Source: Cyanidiococcus yangmingshanensis | Taxonomy: Eukaryota > Rhodophyta > Bangiophyceae > Cyanidiales > Cyanidiaceae | NCBI GenBank assembly: GCA_013995675.1 | Contig: VWRR01000017.1 | Coordinates: forward strand, 124,001-188,000 | Direction of reading: 5' to 3' | Length of the DNA: 64,000 nucleotides | Part shown: in pieces, positions 1-11,466 of the stretch | Layout: each line of letters opens with the position of its first letter | How positions within the stretch are numbered: position 1 is the stretch's first letter | Program-made: the position numbers and the translations under genes | The notes under the pieces: model-generated | What the model was told of the DNA's origin: nothing | Seen by the model: the letters and a program-made list of their open reading frames with translations, nothing else | Databases searched by the model: none

Positions 1-296
1 GCTCTTATCTAGGAAAAATATATGGATTTGAGCGGTCCTCGGCCCGTTGGAGCAAAAAACAGACCAACTGCAACCACAGCGCCATATCAACAGTGGCGGA
101 ATCAAGTCTCGGCAAGCCGTCGAACAGTTCTGACGATTCAACTGTTTCACCAAAAGCACAAGCGAGTCAATCAAACCAGATACAACCAAAACATCCCTGA
201 ATACGACGATTCCATCACTGCTGACTTGATACCAGCGTAGGGCCTAGCTCGTAGACTTGTCCTTCACAGAGTTCTGCACCGCTCATGAAGTGTCCC
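1..296. other. Left-edge spacer, no gene seen
   Basis: This stretch lies downstream of the NSUN2-like gene. The one open frame on the plus strand is short, has no recognisable motif and looks like chance. I see no RNA gene or repeat in it. Confidence 0.5.
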
Positions 297-2993
297 TTAT
301 GCCGGAGGATCAGCAAGTGCTCTACCGATTGCCTGCGCCTCCTCGGAAGGCACAAAGAGGCTGATCGAATGCACGCTGGTCTTCCATGCCGATAAAAACA
401 AGGGTATTTTGGCCTCTTGGGCGCCAGTCACTGCTGGCACCAGCGTGCCACCTAGAATGACTGGTCCCAGCGAAAGATTTTCCAAATAGGTACGCGTTCT
501 AATGTTAGCAATCAACGATAGCCGAAATCCGAGCTGATTCGAGGACAGACAAGTCTCTCTCAGCAACGTCTTCAGGTCAGTCGCTGGAAGTGTTATCACT
601 CGTTCCGGAGCGATATGAGGAAGAAGCGTCGGGACCGCCTCATGAACGATTCGGAACCAAAATTTGGACTCATCTCTCGTATCGCTGTTCGACTGATGGA
701 GCTCCATCGCCTCAAAAGCCCGTATGCCTGCCAGCAACAGACGCTCCGGTCGGTGCCGATGAGAGGCAAGCATCGCCCGCACCGAGTCTGTGAGCCAATG
801 CAGACGCAGTCGTTTCGAGGGCGTCTCCGAGCATTGGTCCCGATACACGCGGCAGTACAGATGCGTCTCCAGTGTATCCGCACGGATGCCATAACGCGTT
901 GCAATTCGCTCAATAACGAAAGCGCCAAAAGCGGTCTCGTTGAGAGGCACCAGCGGCGGGTCTCGGGGTCCTCGCATACGATGTGCAAAAGGTCCAGGAC
1001 CAGGGCTTGGGCCTCTTTCCGAATGAGCATCCGCGGGCACAGGGTCACTGCTGGAAGCATACTCATTCGCTCGCGCATGCTCGAGAGTGTTCTCGATAAA
1101 CTTGGGGTCACTCGCCTCGTCCGTGGTGTTTCGCCTCCAAGTCTCTGTGGACCCGGACACGTCTGCATCTGATGCATTGGATTGTGTTTTTCGTGTAACC
1201 ATTTGTGATCGAATAACGTCGACGGGGTGTCTACGGACTGTGTTGGCGAATTGCTTCGCGTAGCGCCCCGGACATCAAGCTTGTTGGGATTGCTCTGCGG
1301 CAATGGGTTCAACGTCGACGTTGCCGGATGGTCTTTGTCAACTGATTCTATTCTTGGATCGATATTTGAACTGGCTCCTACTGACGCATCAAGTTGGCAC
1401 GACAAGGACATTTGTGTTCCTTCAAGGGTAGGCTCGGAGCCAGCTGGGGCACCTGCGGGGGCACCCTCGGACACGACGTCGCTTTTCGCTGATGAGCACA
1501 CCTGCTTCGACTCTGAACGCGCCAACTCCACCGCCTGAGCGTCTCCAAACATCTTTCCTGATCACTGACCAGAGGTTGGTTCATCTGAGCCAATTCAGAT
1601 GGTAGCCATTCTTTCATACTGGCACTTGGAATCGTGGTTGCAGAACTGGCTGAATACGCAGACGCGGCGGCAGTACCGTCAATCTCGATCGATGACCCTG
1701 GATTTCTTGCGTCTATGACAATTTTCTGGGTACTCGACTCGACAGTCTTGAATGGAGCTTGTGCTGGGGTGCTGGTCGAGTCTCCGTTGCGGGTGCAGCG
1801 CTCAGGTGCAGCGGGCTTGTCTATCGCCGCCAATCGTTGAAAGACCGCCACGAAAAAACCTCCTGTATTCTGATCATGAGGCATGATCCGCATACAACGC
1901 TCCAAGTGCATCCAAGACCGCTCCTCTGCCGTTGGCGGTACCAGTGACGCCCCAAGTGTCGGATGATCCGAGTCTGATCCTGCATCCCAGTGTACTAGTC
2001 CCGATCGTCGCTCGAGTCCTGGTAGCAGCGCCGAAGTGTCGACAAGCTCAAGTTTCTCCGGTCCGAAATGACGCAGCACTGCGGCTACAACCGCTTCATT
2101 CTCCAACGGATTGAGGGAGCACGTCGAGTAGACCATTCTTCCATGACCGTTGCTAACGAGCGCCTCTACGCCCCGAATGGCAATACGCAGTTGCAGGCGA
2201 TGCAGGGAACGGGCCTGATGAAGACTCCAACGTTGCCAGAGGTCTGGTGACTTGCGCAGCGTACCATCGCCTGTGCAGGGAACGTCACAGAGCACCCTGT
2301 CGAAACGAAACGAAAGGTCTCGTAGTGGCCACGATGAAGCGTCAAAGTTCGTGACCAGCACTGCTGGCAGTGCATAACGTTGCAACTGATGCACAAGCAT
2401 CCAGCAGCGCTTGCGGTCCACGTCATTGGCCACAAGGAGCGTTGCGGACAAATCGTCTCTATCGCTGGTGCTGTTGCTCGTAATCAAATCCAAAATCTGG
2501 GCGGTTTTACTTCCTGGAGCCGCACATAGATCCAGGATGCGCTGTCCAGGCTCGACTTCAAGGAGCAGCGGAGGAATCATGCTTACTGCCTTCCTGTCGA
2601 TGAATGCTCCCAAAGTTGTGCTCAGTGACCAGAAACTCGTGCAAAGACTGTAGCGCTGGATGACGACGGAGCAGCGCTCGAGGCAGACTCACCTGCCAAG
2701 CTAGACGCTGCGGATACCAGGGTAACGCAACGGGCGGTTCAAAGAGCCATGGTTCCAGTTCGGTTTCTAAACCAACTCGAGACTGTACTCGCTGCAAGGC
2801 CGCTTCCAGCACCGGTGTCGCTGCTGCCGGCGACAACTGCTTGCACGAGCCGTTGTTGAACAAAAGCCCCGAACGGGTTCGACGCCACGATGCGAAAGCA
2901 CGTCGGCAGCGGCAGGGTCAAGCAGCGAAAAAGCGCCTCTCGATCCGCTTCATCTCGGAAGAGATCCTTCTGTTTATCATAAAAAGACTCCAT
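297..2993 (-). CDS. NSUN2-type RNA (cytosine-5)-methyltransferase, frame broken
   Basis: The product is a SAM-dependent m5C methyltransferase of the NSUN2/Trm4 family, which modifies tRNA and other RNAs in the nucleus. The likely start is the ATG at 2993, just before the conserved FYDKQKDLF segment. Then come PWYPQRLAW, RQEAVSMIPP, the SAM-binding LCAAPGSKTAQ, the PC motif (DVPCTGDG, Cys near 2277) and the catalytic TCSLNP cysteine near 2121. After an NTGGFF segment and a long Ser/Ala-rich linker, the family's C-terminal domain is readable from about 1274 to 297 (WFRIVHEAVPTLLPHI). The reading frame changes between 2863 and 2740 and again at 2589-2590, each by one extra base. The linker (about 1550-1200) needs further frame changes or an unseen intron. 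Family identity is secure; whether the gene is functional as written is not. Confidence 0.85.
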
Positions 2994-4237
2994 TGATGGT
3001 GAGCACAGCGGTTGACCACGAGGATCTTGCCTTTCTCGGCTGCGAGGCCGCTGACGCCGATCATCAGCAGCCAAGTCGCCAGGGCTTTGATCCGACCTCG
3101 AAACCGCATCGTTGGCCAATAAATCACCCTGATGCAAAGCTTTCGTCCTATCTCTCCCTAATTGAGCAGCCAAACACCTCCGATCTCTACGATTTCGTGG
3201 CAAACCCCCTCCCATGACTGAAGAACAGAACAAAAGACCCATCGTCGCAGGGCGCTGGGGAGGGAACGCCGACGTCAAACCGAGAAAGCCGTTGACTGGG
3301 CAACGAATAGCGAGTACTCTACGTTCTCCAGGGTGTTTCCACAACCATATCCAGAGGTTTACTCACTATTCAAGTCCAGAAACAACTCGACTGAGACCTG
3401 AACTCACCGATACGAAGCTTCAGATAGTTCGGTAAACCGCAAATAAGCTTCGACTAACTACTTCGAGTGACACAAGTGATGCGACCGAGGACAGCTCCGA
3501 GTGTTTTGCTGTCAGATGAACGAAGCGAACAGGCTTGAAAACGATCGCAAGGTCAAAACTAACAAGGTAGACGTCTACAACAGGGCGATCGAGTTCTGAA
3601 CCGAGCTTGTTGCGAGTTCTCAATAACAGTGCCCGACCGAGGCATATGGGATACGTTTCCCGGCCTTTCCGATGCATTCAACTTTTGATACGCTTCAGGA
3701 CTGATCGAACTGAAGACCATCAGGTCCAACGTTTCCGAGTCATCAACATCGACTCAGAGTGGCCAAAGTCTCGCTTCCTTCTCCAGTGCTTGGCTTGGTT
3801 TGCGGTTTCTGGACGCACGTCCTCTGGTATCGAAGGGCACGTTCCGGAACGTCATGCGCTCCGTTGTGTTGGTAGGAGGCGCAGGCCAAATCAGCGCGTT
3901 GGTAGTTTGAACGCCTTGATCAGACTGAAGATTGGTGAAAATCCTAGGTTACAGGTGTGCTGTGGTGATAAAAAGTCTCGATTCAACGAAAGCGCTGGTT
4001 TTGGTCGAACCTTTGGACAGAGACGTGCCGACGAGTGCTGGTCAATGACGAGCGGAACTCGCGTGACGGTCGCGTTCAGACAACTGAGCCGCAGTTGGCG
4101 GCAGCGGCAAGTTCAGCAAACCTACGATCAACTGCAGGCACCTTCGCGGCTACTCTTTCGACGTTGTTCAACGCAGGGCTGCTGCAGTACCTCGGCCACG
4201 CCGTCGTTCCCAAAAGGGGGCTCGCAACACCGCACGA
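2994..4237. other. Divergent spacer between NSUN2-like and NAPE-PLD-like genes
   Basis: About 1.2 kb hold no ORF that I can relate to a protein family. Several overlapping frames are open on the plus strand between about 3600 and 4400. One of them may supply the missing N-terminus of the NAPE-PLD-like gene. Promoters for both flanking genes should lie here, but I see no convincing TATA box. Confidence 0.4.
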
Positions 4238-5595
4238 GTGCCCGGGGTCGTCGGTGGCGAGTGGGCTCTCCTTTGGCAGCCACAACAGGTTCATGGCAAC
4301 CAGACATGGAGGCAAGTGTCGACGCCAGAAGGGGACGACCCGCATCCCGTGAGCAGAGCGTCTGCACCTTTGCACCACGTCCTGGATGCCAAGGGCCGTT
4401 TGAGCGGTTTCCGGAACCCTTGGTCGACTGAGGCCAAGCCACCGACCATGGGGGAGCTTTGGCGCGTGTGGCGAGTCTGGGATGATAAAAAAGGTCGAGT
4501 TACACCGGAACAGCGCAGAACATTGGAGGCCGCAGCATGCAAGCCCGACTGGAGTCTCATAGAACGTACGGATTCGCTGGATGCAGCGGTTGCAGCAACC
4601 TGGATTGGGCACGCTACCTTTATCCTACAGTTTCGCAATCAATATCTGGAGAAGGATAGGACTTCACTTGCTGATGGTGCCGGATGTTCGAGTGCTGCCG
4701 GCGCTACTAGCACGAATCACGACCGTCTACCTTGATCCGGTGTTTTCCGACCGAGCAAGCCCAGTGTCGTTCCTCGGCCCGAAACGGCTAGTGAAAGCAG
4801 CACCTCTGGAGGAATGTCCTCTGCCGGAACTCGTATGCATCAGTCATAACCACTATGACCACTGCGATGTGGGCACAATTCGGGCTCTCGTGGCCAGAGC
4901 GCGTTCCCAGAATCGATCGATTACCTGGCTCGTGCCGCTGGGACTAGGACCCTTGCTTCGCGATCAGAATCGAATCTGGGGCGGTTGGATACCATCCTCT
5001 CATCCGGTTCATGAATTGGACTGGTTCGAGCAACGCACCATTGGCACACTTGAGGTCGCGCTAGTGCCGGCACAGCACGCCACTGGACGCAGCCCCTGGG
5101 ATCGCGATCGAACCCTATGGGGCGGCTGGGTCCTCCGACATATGGACACCAACGTGCGCTGTTATTTCGCGGGTGACACGGCCTACAGGGTTATCGATGA
5201 GAGCAACGAAGGCTATCCATATCCGACGGAAGCAGAACGACAACAGCTTGCTGAACAGTACCCGAAACGAAAACCATGTCCAGCCTTTCGCACGATCGGT
5301 GACAAATGGGGCCCCTTTGACTTGGCCATGATCCCTATTGGAGCTTATTCTCCGCGATGGTTCATGAGCAGATTCCATGTGGACCCAGTCGACTTCTGTT
5401 GCGATTCATCGAGACGTTCGGGCGCGCTTGAGCGTGGCTATGCACCATTCCACGTTCGTGCTCACAGACGAGGGCCTGGGGGATCCCGAGCGGCGACTTT
5501 CGGATGCTTGCGCCACGGCTGGACTGTCGGAGAGCGACTTTGTCGTATGGAGACATGGCGAAACGCGTCTCGTGGCCCACAAGCCCGCTGAATAA
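4238..5595 (+). CDS. NAPE-PLD-like metallo-beta-lactamase hydrolase, frame broken
   Basis: The product belongs to the zinc metallo-hydrolases related to N-acyl-phosphatidylethanolamine phospholipase D, which releases N-acylethanolamines from membrane lipid. Conserved pieces appear in family order: FRNPWS, WIGHATFILQ, DPVFSDRASP, the zinc motif HNHYDHCD, WFVPLG-like WLVPLGLG, FAGDTAY, FDLAMIPIGAY, PRWFM and VWRHGETRL near the end. Two frame changes are needed, one near 4650-4690 and one at 5394-5395. The second restores HVDPVDSVAIH, as expected for the family. The N-terminus is uncertain. The first ATG in the leading frame (4448) lies after the conserved NPW, so the true start is further upstream, perhaps across another break. 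I infer a lipid hydrolase; substrate is not shown by the sequence. Confidence 0.82.
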
Positions 5596-5984
5596 ACCAA
5601 ACCCATCGCGCTTTATGGAAAAATACTCGCTTATCCGTACACAAACCTACTGTTGCGAAACCCTTCTCGAGCGATGACGATCTCGAGGCACGTCGACTCG
5701 AGTGCTGAACCTGGCGAGGTGGGGACCCCGCTCGACGCAGTGTTTGGTGTCGTCGTCGTCATTTGATTCACCGATGGGAGTGTGACCTCTCCAGGGATAG
5801 ATCGGTAAAGCTCAAGCGCGCACACACACACGTGCGCATGATAGACAGGCCTCGTCGGTCACTCAACAGTCCCGACCCGACAACCGTCGCTTCCGAATAC
5901 GGCTGCGCTCATCGTCCCGCCAGGCTGGACACCAACAGTCGGCTATCCGTGCCGCTCTAAACACCCTTGCATAGCGGTAAGCGT
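5596..5984. other. Convergent 3' spacer
   Basis: This spacer separates the 3' ends of the NAPE-PLD-like and Rieske genes. It holds a short CA repeat at about 5819-5831 flanked by GCGC. I see no gene. Confidence 0.5.
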
Positions 5985-6530
5985 TCAGTAATAACCACCC
6001 GTCGCCTTGCCTTGCGCATCCAGAATGCCTCTCCAGTATTGCTTCTCAAAGTCTTCCCTGGCGTCCACTTGCAGATACGCCTCGATGTAGCCAGCGTTCT
6101 CGCGGACCGGAAAGACAGAAATAGGCGTCGCTGGTTGCAACTTGCCCAGTAGCGGTCCCAGAATAGGCGGAAACGTACACCAAGAGATCACCTCCCCAGT
6201 CTTCAGGTCGAATGAAGAGCGGTGCTGTGAGCACGTCAACACACCGTCTGCAATAGAGCCAGTGTCCAACGGCACCGCCAAGTGACTACAGTATCCCTGT
6301 GACGCGTACACGCTGCCGTCCTGGTCCACAGCGACCAGCACCAGCTGCGACGCCACCGTCACCGTGCGTAGTTCACCAGGCTGTAGGTCGCTAGAGGGGA
6401 CTAGGCGCACCCAGGCCTCCTTCATCGCCAGGTTTCCAAAGCCTGTCGAGCGCCGCGCTCGTTGCGCACAAGTCACCGCCCGACCCTTCACTTGACTCTT
6501 ATGTACGGACAGCGGAGTTGCAACAAACAT
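5985..6530 (-). CDS. Rieske [2Fe-2S] domain protein, probably plastid
   Basis: This 181-residue protein starts at the ATG at 6530 (MFVATPLSV). Its first 35-40 residues are basic and hydroxylated, like an organelle transit peptide. The rest is a Rieske fold with both ligand pairs, CSH in GYCSHLAV and CSQH in LTCSQHRSSFDLKTGE, so a 2Fe-2S cluster should bind. The segment after the second pair (WCTFPPILGPLLGKL) and the C-terminal QYWRGILDAQGKATGG extension resemble plant and cyanobacterial thylakoid Rieske-like proteins of the PSB33/TEF5 type more than the cytochrome b6f Rieske subunit. There is no N-terminal membrane anchor like that of PetC. Rieske identity is firm; the PSB33-like assignment is a family-level guess. 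Confidence 0.78.
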   Translation of the reverse strand: MFVATPLSVHKSQVKGRAVTCAQRARRSTGFGNLAMKEAWVRLVPSSDLQPGELRTVTVASQLVLVAVDQDGSVYASQGYCSHLAVPLDTGSIADGVLTCSQHRSSFDLKTGEVISWCTFPPILGPLLGKLQPATPISVFPVRENAGYIEAYLQVDAREDFEKQYWRGILDAQGKATGGYY

Positions 6531-7941
6531 GATGTGCTCCTTTTGTGTCACTTGTCAAACAGTCCAGCTTGCTTGCTTACTAGAACCCGTTATTTGTGTG
6601 TCACGCGTTGCAGCGATGGTCTGCACAAATACACACGGATACTTTCACGCCGTTGATGCGTATTCGTTTGTGTCTGTGCGTGCGGACCCAGACCTGGCTC
6701 GAGCGCGACGGAGGCGAGCACACCCACGCACTGCGTCCTGAGCGCTGGCCGCCACCGTCGACGTCGTGGTGATGTGCGGGAGCTCTCTCGCTCGCCCGAG
6801 AGAGGGGCGCTGGGGTGCGCGCGAGCGCGCGCCGCTTGGACGCCAACATCTCCATGGCGTTGGCGGCGCCGGCGTCTCGGCTGCGCGCGCAGCGGGACCC
6901 GAACGGCGCACAGATGCCGATGATCGTTGGGCATGTTTACGACTTTTTTGGTGTGAATCATGACGCTTATTTATATGGTATGTATCGTTGCGATTTTTAT
7001 TGAAGTGAATCATTACATTGCTTGATGAGAGCGTGTCTTCAGGGTCGATATCATGGGCAGAAAGAAGCAGTCGTTTATTGTCGGCGAGCTGATGTATCGA
7101 GGCGAACAGGCTTGACTGCTGAGGCGCCGACCTAGTCTCTATTCGATCGTATTGTTCTGGCTAATTGTGATGCCAGAGCGCGTTGCTGCTTTGATGAACG
7201 CCTCGTCGCGATCAGGAGTCGAGGGCCTTATACCAAGCCGATAATTCCATGCATTCGGCAAGGAATCGTGGGCAGTGCCTCCACAGGCCAGAGCGTTTGC
7301 GGGACGCCAAATGCATGCAAACATTGTGTCGCGCAGCCGCACCGAGTGCATCATCATTACGCTGCAGGATGGATAGGCGGACGGCCGCAATTGGATCGTC
7401 GGCGCTGAGCGAGTTCGCGTCGATGACACCGTGATCGATGCACCTCTGACGGGACCGTCGGCACTTTGGAACATATCTGCAACTGCGCCACTGGAAAAAC
7501 AGCAACTTGATGACTGACAAGGAAACCAGAACAGCTTCGCTCCCCATGGCCGTCTCTCCATCTTACGCTGGATCGAGCAGGGGTGGCGTGCGTGCGCCCC
7601 AGCCCCCCTGCACGCAGCGCGCTCTGGCGCAGGAAGACACGCGATCCGTCGATCATGCCGGATGCACGCACGCACACGCCCCAACGACAACCCCCGCGCT
7701 CATCAATGGCGTTCAGGCGTCTGCGTTGGTGATCGGCGCGCGCGCAGCCGCCGCTGCAGCACCCACGCGTGGCCCAGAATGCGGCATCGCCCCGGTGTCC
7801 GGCGGCGTATGCGCAATCCGCTGCCTCCAACGCCATCATTAGAAATCGCCGCTAGGGCATTTCGGACTGTGAACGGTTGCAAGACTATTGTCGTGGGGAG
7901 GTGGATTATACTCCCATTTTGATTGGAAAGGCGTGTGAGTG
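6531..7941. other. GC-rich divergent spacer
   Basis: About 1.4 kb lie between the divergent Rieske and ABC1 kinase genes. The part from 6650 to 6920 is very GC-rich and holds several inverted repeats, listed separately. Many overlapping open frames exist on both strands because stops are rare in GC-rich DNA; none resembles a known protein. Confidence 0.5.
6783..6892. repeat. Cluster of short inverted repeats
   Basis: Four adjacent inverted repeats can be read directly. CTCTCTCG (6783-6790) pairs with CGAGAGAG (6797-6804) around a 6-base loop. GCGCGC-GA-GCGCGC spans 6817-6830. CGCCAAC (6841-6847) pairs with GTTGGCG (6859-6865). CTGCGCGCGCAG (6881-6892) is a perfect palindrome. Function is unknown; this may be regulatory DNA or a structured transcript. 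Confidence 0.6.
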
Positions 7942-10263
7942 ATGATTGTAAATGATTTGAAGCAACAAACTGTACCATATGCAGTTCGTTCTGATCGAAG
8001 GTGCAGGTCTGATGTGTCGTTCATAGGCGTGTACTGCGCGTTCACGCTTGGGACGCTGGCTGGGACACACGACGAACGGCGTGACTCGGTTCGTGGGCGC
8101 CGAGCTCCGTCACTTGCTCAAGTTTCATCAAGATTCCTGGAGAGGAGAGCTCATCTAGGACGCTTGAGGTCCGGTTACCGGGCGGGTCTCCTGCAGTGTC
8201 GTGCGGAGTTAAGTCCACCGGCCAGTGACGCAGAGGCGCGCGTTGCCGCTCAGACACGTCGAGTGCTCGACGCTGACCAAGGGCTTCCGCTAGTCTATGA
8301 TGAAGAGGCTATTGCGGCATACTGGTCGCGGAGACCTGCTGAGGTTGCGCGGCGTCTCGGCGAGATCTCCACGCTTCTGATTCCCTTTCTTGTCTCGACA
8401 GCTACCTCGCGCCTGTCGAGTGGTTCAGCGACAGCGAAGGCAGACCTGGAGGTCGCCCGAGCAGTACGGCTGCGAGAGATCCTCACGGAACTGGGGCCTA
8501 CCTTCATTAAAATTGGGCAGTGGTTGGCAGTGCGGCCGGATCTGGTTGGACCCGTGACCATGCGGGAGTTGCAAAAGCTGCACGACGCAGTGCCTCCATT
8601 CCCGACAGCAGTCGCGCGCCGGATGATCGAGGAGGAACTCGGGTGCCCCGTGGAACAGGTGTTTGCGAGTTTGACGCCGGAACCGGTCGCGGCCGCCTCG
8701 TTGGGACAGGTGTATCGGGGGACACTCGCTCGCGACCCCCGTCGACAGGTCGCCGTGAAAGTGCAGCGCCCTGACATGCTGCAACGCGTCTCCTTAGATC
8801 TGTATTGTATTCGTCATTTGGCGGGATCCGCACAGGGTATTCAAAATCTGTTCACTGCGAATCGGACGAATTTCATTGCGCTCTTTACCCAATGGGCTCG
8901 TGGTATGTATCTCGAACTTGATTACGTGAACGAGGGTCGGAACACCGAACGCTTTGAGCGGCTGCTCATCGAAAGTCTCCGCCAGCGAAGTGACGGGTCC
9001 GAGTCTCGAATCACAGCGGATCGGGTGAAGATACCCAAAGTGTATTTTGAGTGTACGTCTCGCCGTGTCCTCACGAGCGAATGGATCGACGGCACCAAAC
9101 TGGCAGATGCGCCGCCGCAACGCGTTCGCGAGCTGGTCAACGTTGGTGTCGAGTGTTTCCTGACTCAGCTCCTCGAGACGGGTTTCTTCCACGCTGATCC
9201 CCATCCAGGGAATCTGCTTGCCACCCCCGATGGTAAGCTGGTGATCCTCGATTTCGGGCTCATGGCCGAGATAGCGCGACCTCAGATGGATCGCATGGTC
9301 GCTTCGATCATCCATTTGGCGAACCGTGACTTTGAAGCAGTCGTAGACGACTTTATTGCGCTTGATTTCCTTCCGGATACGGAAAAGGTACAAGAGAACC
9401 GGTCGCGTATCGTAACGGTGATGGGAAACATTCTGAATCAAGCGTTGGAGGGCGGCGGCGCCCGAGCGATCGACTTTCGCTCCCTGTCGAGCGACCTGGC
9501 GGCGGTAACGTTCGAGTTCCCCTTCTCCATTCCGCCCTATTTTGCGCTGATCATTCGGGCCCTGGGTGTGCTCGAGGGCATCGCCCTGAAAGCGGATCCC
9601 AATTTCAAGATGATCATGGAGGCGTTGCCGTTTGTGAGCAGACGGGTCATGACAGCGGCAAGTGCCGACAATGTCACCTTGCGTCGCGCGCTCCGCGAGA
9701 TCCTCTACGCGAGCGGCTCGCGTCTCCGCATCGCTCGGCTGCGGACCCTGATTAGCTCCAGCCAGGGCCTCTTACTCGAGGGCAAGGCGTTTGTGGACTT
9801 TGACTCGCCTCCCAAACAAATGGATGCGGAGACAATGCGGGCCGCACTCGGCTTCGTTCTCGCCAGCGACGGGGGCAAGGTGCTGCGAGAGATTCTTGTC
9901 GAGGAGATTGTCGAAGGCATGGAGCTCCTGCTCGATCCACGACGCCGTTTTGAACGCTCGCCTGATGATGTTGCCAAATTAGAGACGCTGCGTGAACTGC
10001 TACAGTTTATCGGCGAACTCGCCCCAACCTTGCTCTCCTCCGTGACCCCGCAGGTCACAGAAGAGCGCACCCGAAGCCCGTGGCCGACCTGGCGAGCCAC
10101 GTCAGCAGCGCGACGGCCTTTCCCGCTCATGCCGTGGTTACCTGCCCCAGATGCGTTCGAGTGGCTCGCGGAGCTGGCGCCTCCAGCTGGCGATCTCTTC
10201 CGCCAGATCGTCGGGCGGCTTGCAGAACGCGCTGTACAGCAAGGGTTCCGGCGTCTGCGTTAG
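7942..10263 (+). CDS. ABC1/UbiB-family atypical kinase, probably organellar
   Basis: This 773-residue protein is intact. ABC1 kinases act in mitochondria (coenzyme Q) or on plastid plastoglobules (prenylquinone metabolism). The diagnostic elements are all present: KIGQ of the KxGQ motif (about 190-193), the Ala-rich loop AAASLGQVY (about 250), VAVKVQRP with the ATP-binding lysine (about 273), LELDYVNEG with the ExD motif, HADPHPGNLL (about 417) and LDFGLMAEI (about 437). The ATG at 7942 is used, because the next in-frame ATG falls inside the kinase core. The first 90 residues are Arg/Ser-rich and poorly conserved, as in a targeting peptide. The long C-terminal region after the kinase fits plastid ABC1K members better than the shorter mitochondrial COQ8, but this is inference. 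Confidence 0.9.
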   Translation: MIVNDLKQQTVPYAVRSDRRCRSDVSFIGVYCAFTLGTLAGTHDERRDSVRGRRAPSLAQVSSRFLERRAHLGRLRSGYRAGLLQCRAELSPPASDAEARVAAQTRRVLDADQGLPLVYDEEAIAAYWSRRPAEVARRLGEISTLLIPFLVSTATSRLSSGSATAKADLEVARAVRLREILTELGPTFIKIGQWLAVRPDLVGPVTMRELQKLHDAVPPFPTAVARRMIEEELGCPVEQVFASLTPEPVAAASLGQVYRGTLARDPRRQVAVKVQRPDMLQRVSLDLYCIRHLAGSAQGIQNLFTANRTNFIALFTQWARGMYLELDYVNEGRNTERFERLLIESLRQRSDGSESRITADRVKIPKVYFECTSRRVLTSEWIDGTKLADAPPQRVRELVNVGVECFLTQLLETGFFHADPHPGNLLATPDGKLVILDFGLMAEIARPQMDRMVASIIHLANRDFEAVVDDFIALDFLPDTEKVQENRSRIVTVMGNILNQALEGGGARAIDFRSLSSDLAAVTFEFPFSIPPYFALIIRALGVLEGIALKADPNFKMIMEALPFVSRRVMTAASADNVTLRRALREILYASGSRLRIARLRTLISSSQGLLLEGKAFVDFDSPPKQMDAETMRAALGFVLASDGGKVLREILVEEIVEGMELLLDPRRRFERSPDDVAKLETLRELLQFIGELAPTLLSSVTPQVTEERTRSPWPTWRATSAARRPFPLMPWLPAPDAFEWLAELAPPAGDLFRQIVGRLAERAVQQGFRRLR

Positions 10264-11466
10264 TGGTAGACTCGGATCGTCTAAAGAATCTCAGAATTTC
10301 AAACGAGGGATGCTGTGGATGAGGCGCGCCAGGTCCCCGACGACGGACGGCACCCAAGGGAACCGTCATCAGATTGTGCTGGCGTGTGCATCCTCAGGGC
10401 ATCCACGACAACGAGCACCGACATCAGCCGCGGATTCGAACCAAGGCGAATGTCGAGCAACGCCACACTCGTTACGTGAGATGGGCGTGCGCTACCGACA
10501 TCAGCGGTATGCATACCTGGCGTCTCGATGACACCGTATGCTGAATCATAGCGCTGGCCAGCACGTCTCATCGCCCATGATCACCGTCACAGGGGCGTAT
10601 TGGTGCCCGTGTCCTGGGAGAAAGGGTCGCCGGCCCCCACACCATAAAATAACCTTGGCGAGTCCATTTCATGAGCGATTGCTCCTCGGAGATACTGGTC
10701 ACGGGATTCGAACACGCGCCACCTGGGATCGGCTAGTGTCGAAGCGCTCGCGATTCCGACGACCATGCGTGACGCGGCGTCCAGACCAGCGCGTCTGGTT
10801 GCCCTGACATCCACAGAATCGATGATGCGTCCCTCAGACGATTTCATTGAGACCGAACGATTGCATTTCATTGAATCATTTTACAAATGATTTCTGGATT
10901 GAATCGATGCTTACCTCCTCGATCCATTCCAATAGGAGATGTTCAGACAGAGTTACGGCGTAAAATCGAACGACTCTATCCTGTATGGTGCCAAGATGGA
11001 ATCAATGTGGCCTTGTGTCCATTTCATCCAGTTTTATTCCATCGCTTGCAGCTCGAATCCACGGATGATGCGTGTACCCGCACGAGCAGGATCGCCTGCA
11101 GTGGCCGTTCGGCGCGATCTGGCCCCGGTCTCGTGCCACGCGAGACGTTTTCACGCCCGACGTGCTCGGTGGCGAGCATCCGACGTTTTCGACGCACGCG
11201 CTGCGCCACCCGATCGCCATCGGCCAATGCAACAAAGAACAGAGATTCTCTCTGCAATAGGATCGGAGAGCTTTGATTGCATTGTTCGCGGACAGGTGGT
11301 GCTGTTCTAGGAAAAAAAGCAAGCTCGACGTGTAGAGTAAACGTACGCCACGTTTTTCATTGTACATATACATTGCTTGATTGATTGCCTCACAGGCTAG
11401 CTGTGGCCCTCGACGGTGCTCTGCGCCTTTTGCTGGCGTTAGACCTGGTGCTGGAGGCGCCCCTGT
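10264..11466. other. Spacer without recognised gene
   Basis: No credible coding region is visible in this 1.2 kb. The 12-base word ACCGACATCAGC occurs twice (near 10417 and 10496). Two TTCGAA-containing words that resemble tRNA B boxes on the minus strand (near 10436 and 10709) were tested and do not fold into tRNA arms. Confidence 0.45.

Noticed and set aside
596-1552. A 318-residue minus-strand frame overlapping the NSUN2-like C-terminus
   Set aside because: The family's C-terminal domain is read in a different frame (1274-297). Most of this frame is a shadow, though its first part may cover the linker.
6590-7013. Several 80-125 residue Arg/Ala-rich frames in the GC-rich spacer
   Set aside because: They overlap in all frames and strands with simple composition, as expected by chance in GC-rich DNA.
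10425-10720. tRNA or permuted tRNA suggested by TTCGAA words on the minus strand near 10436 and 10709
   Set aside because: Permuted tRNA genes are known in Cyanidioschyzon, so both were tested by hand. Neither makes a good T arm (one or two mismatched pairs in five), and no matching anticodon arm or acceptor strand is nearby.
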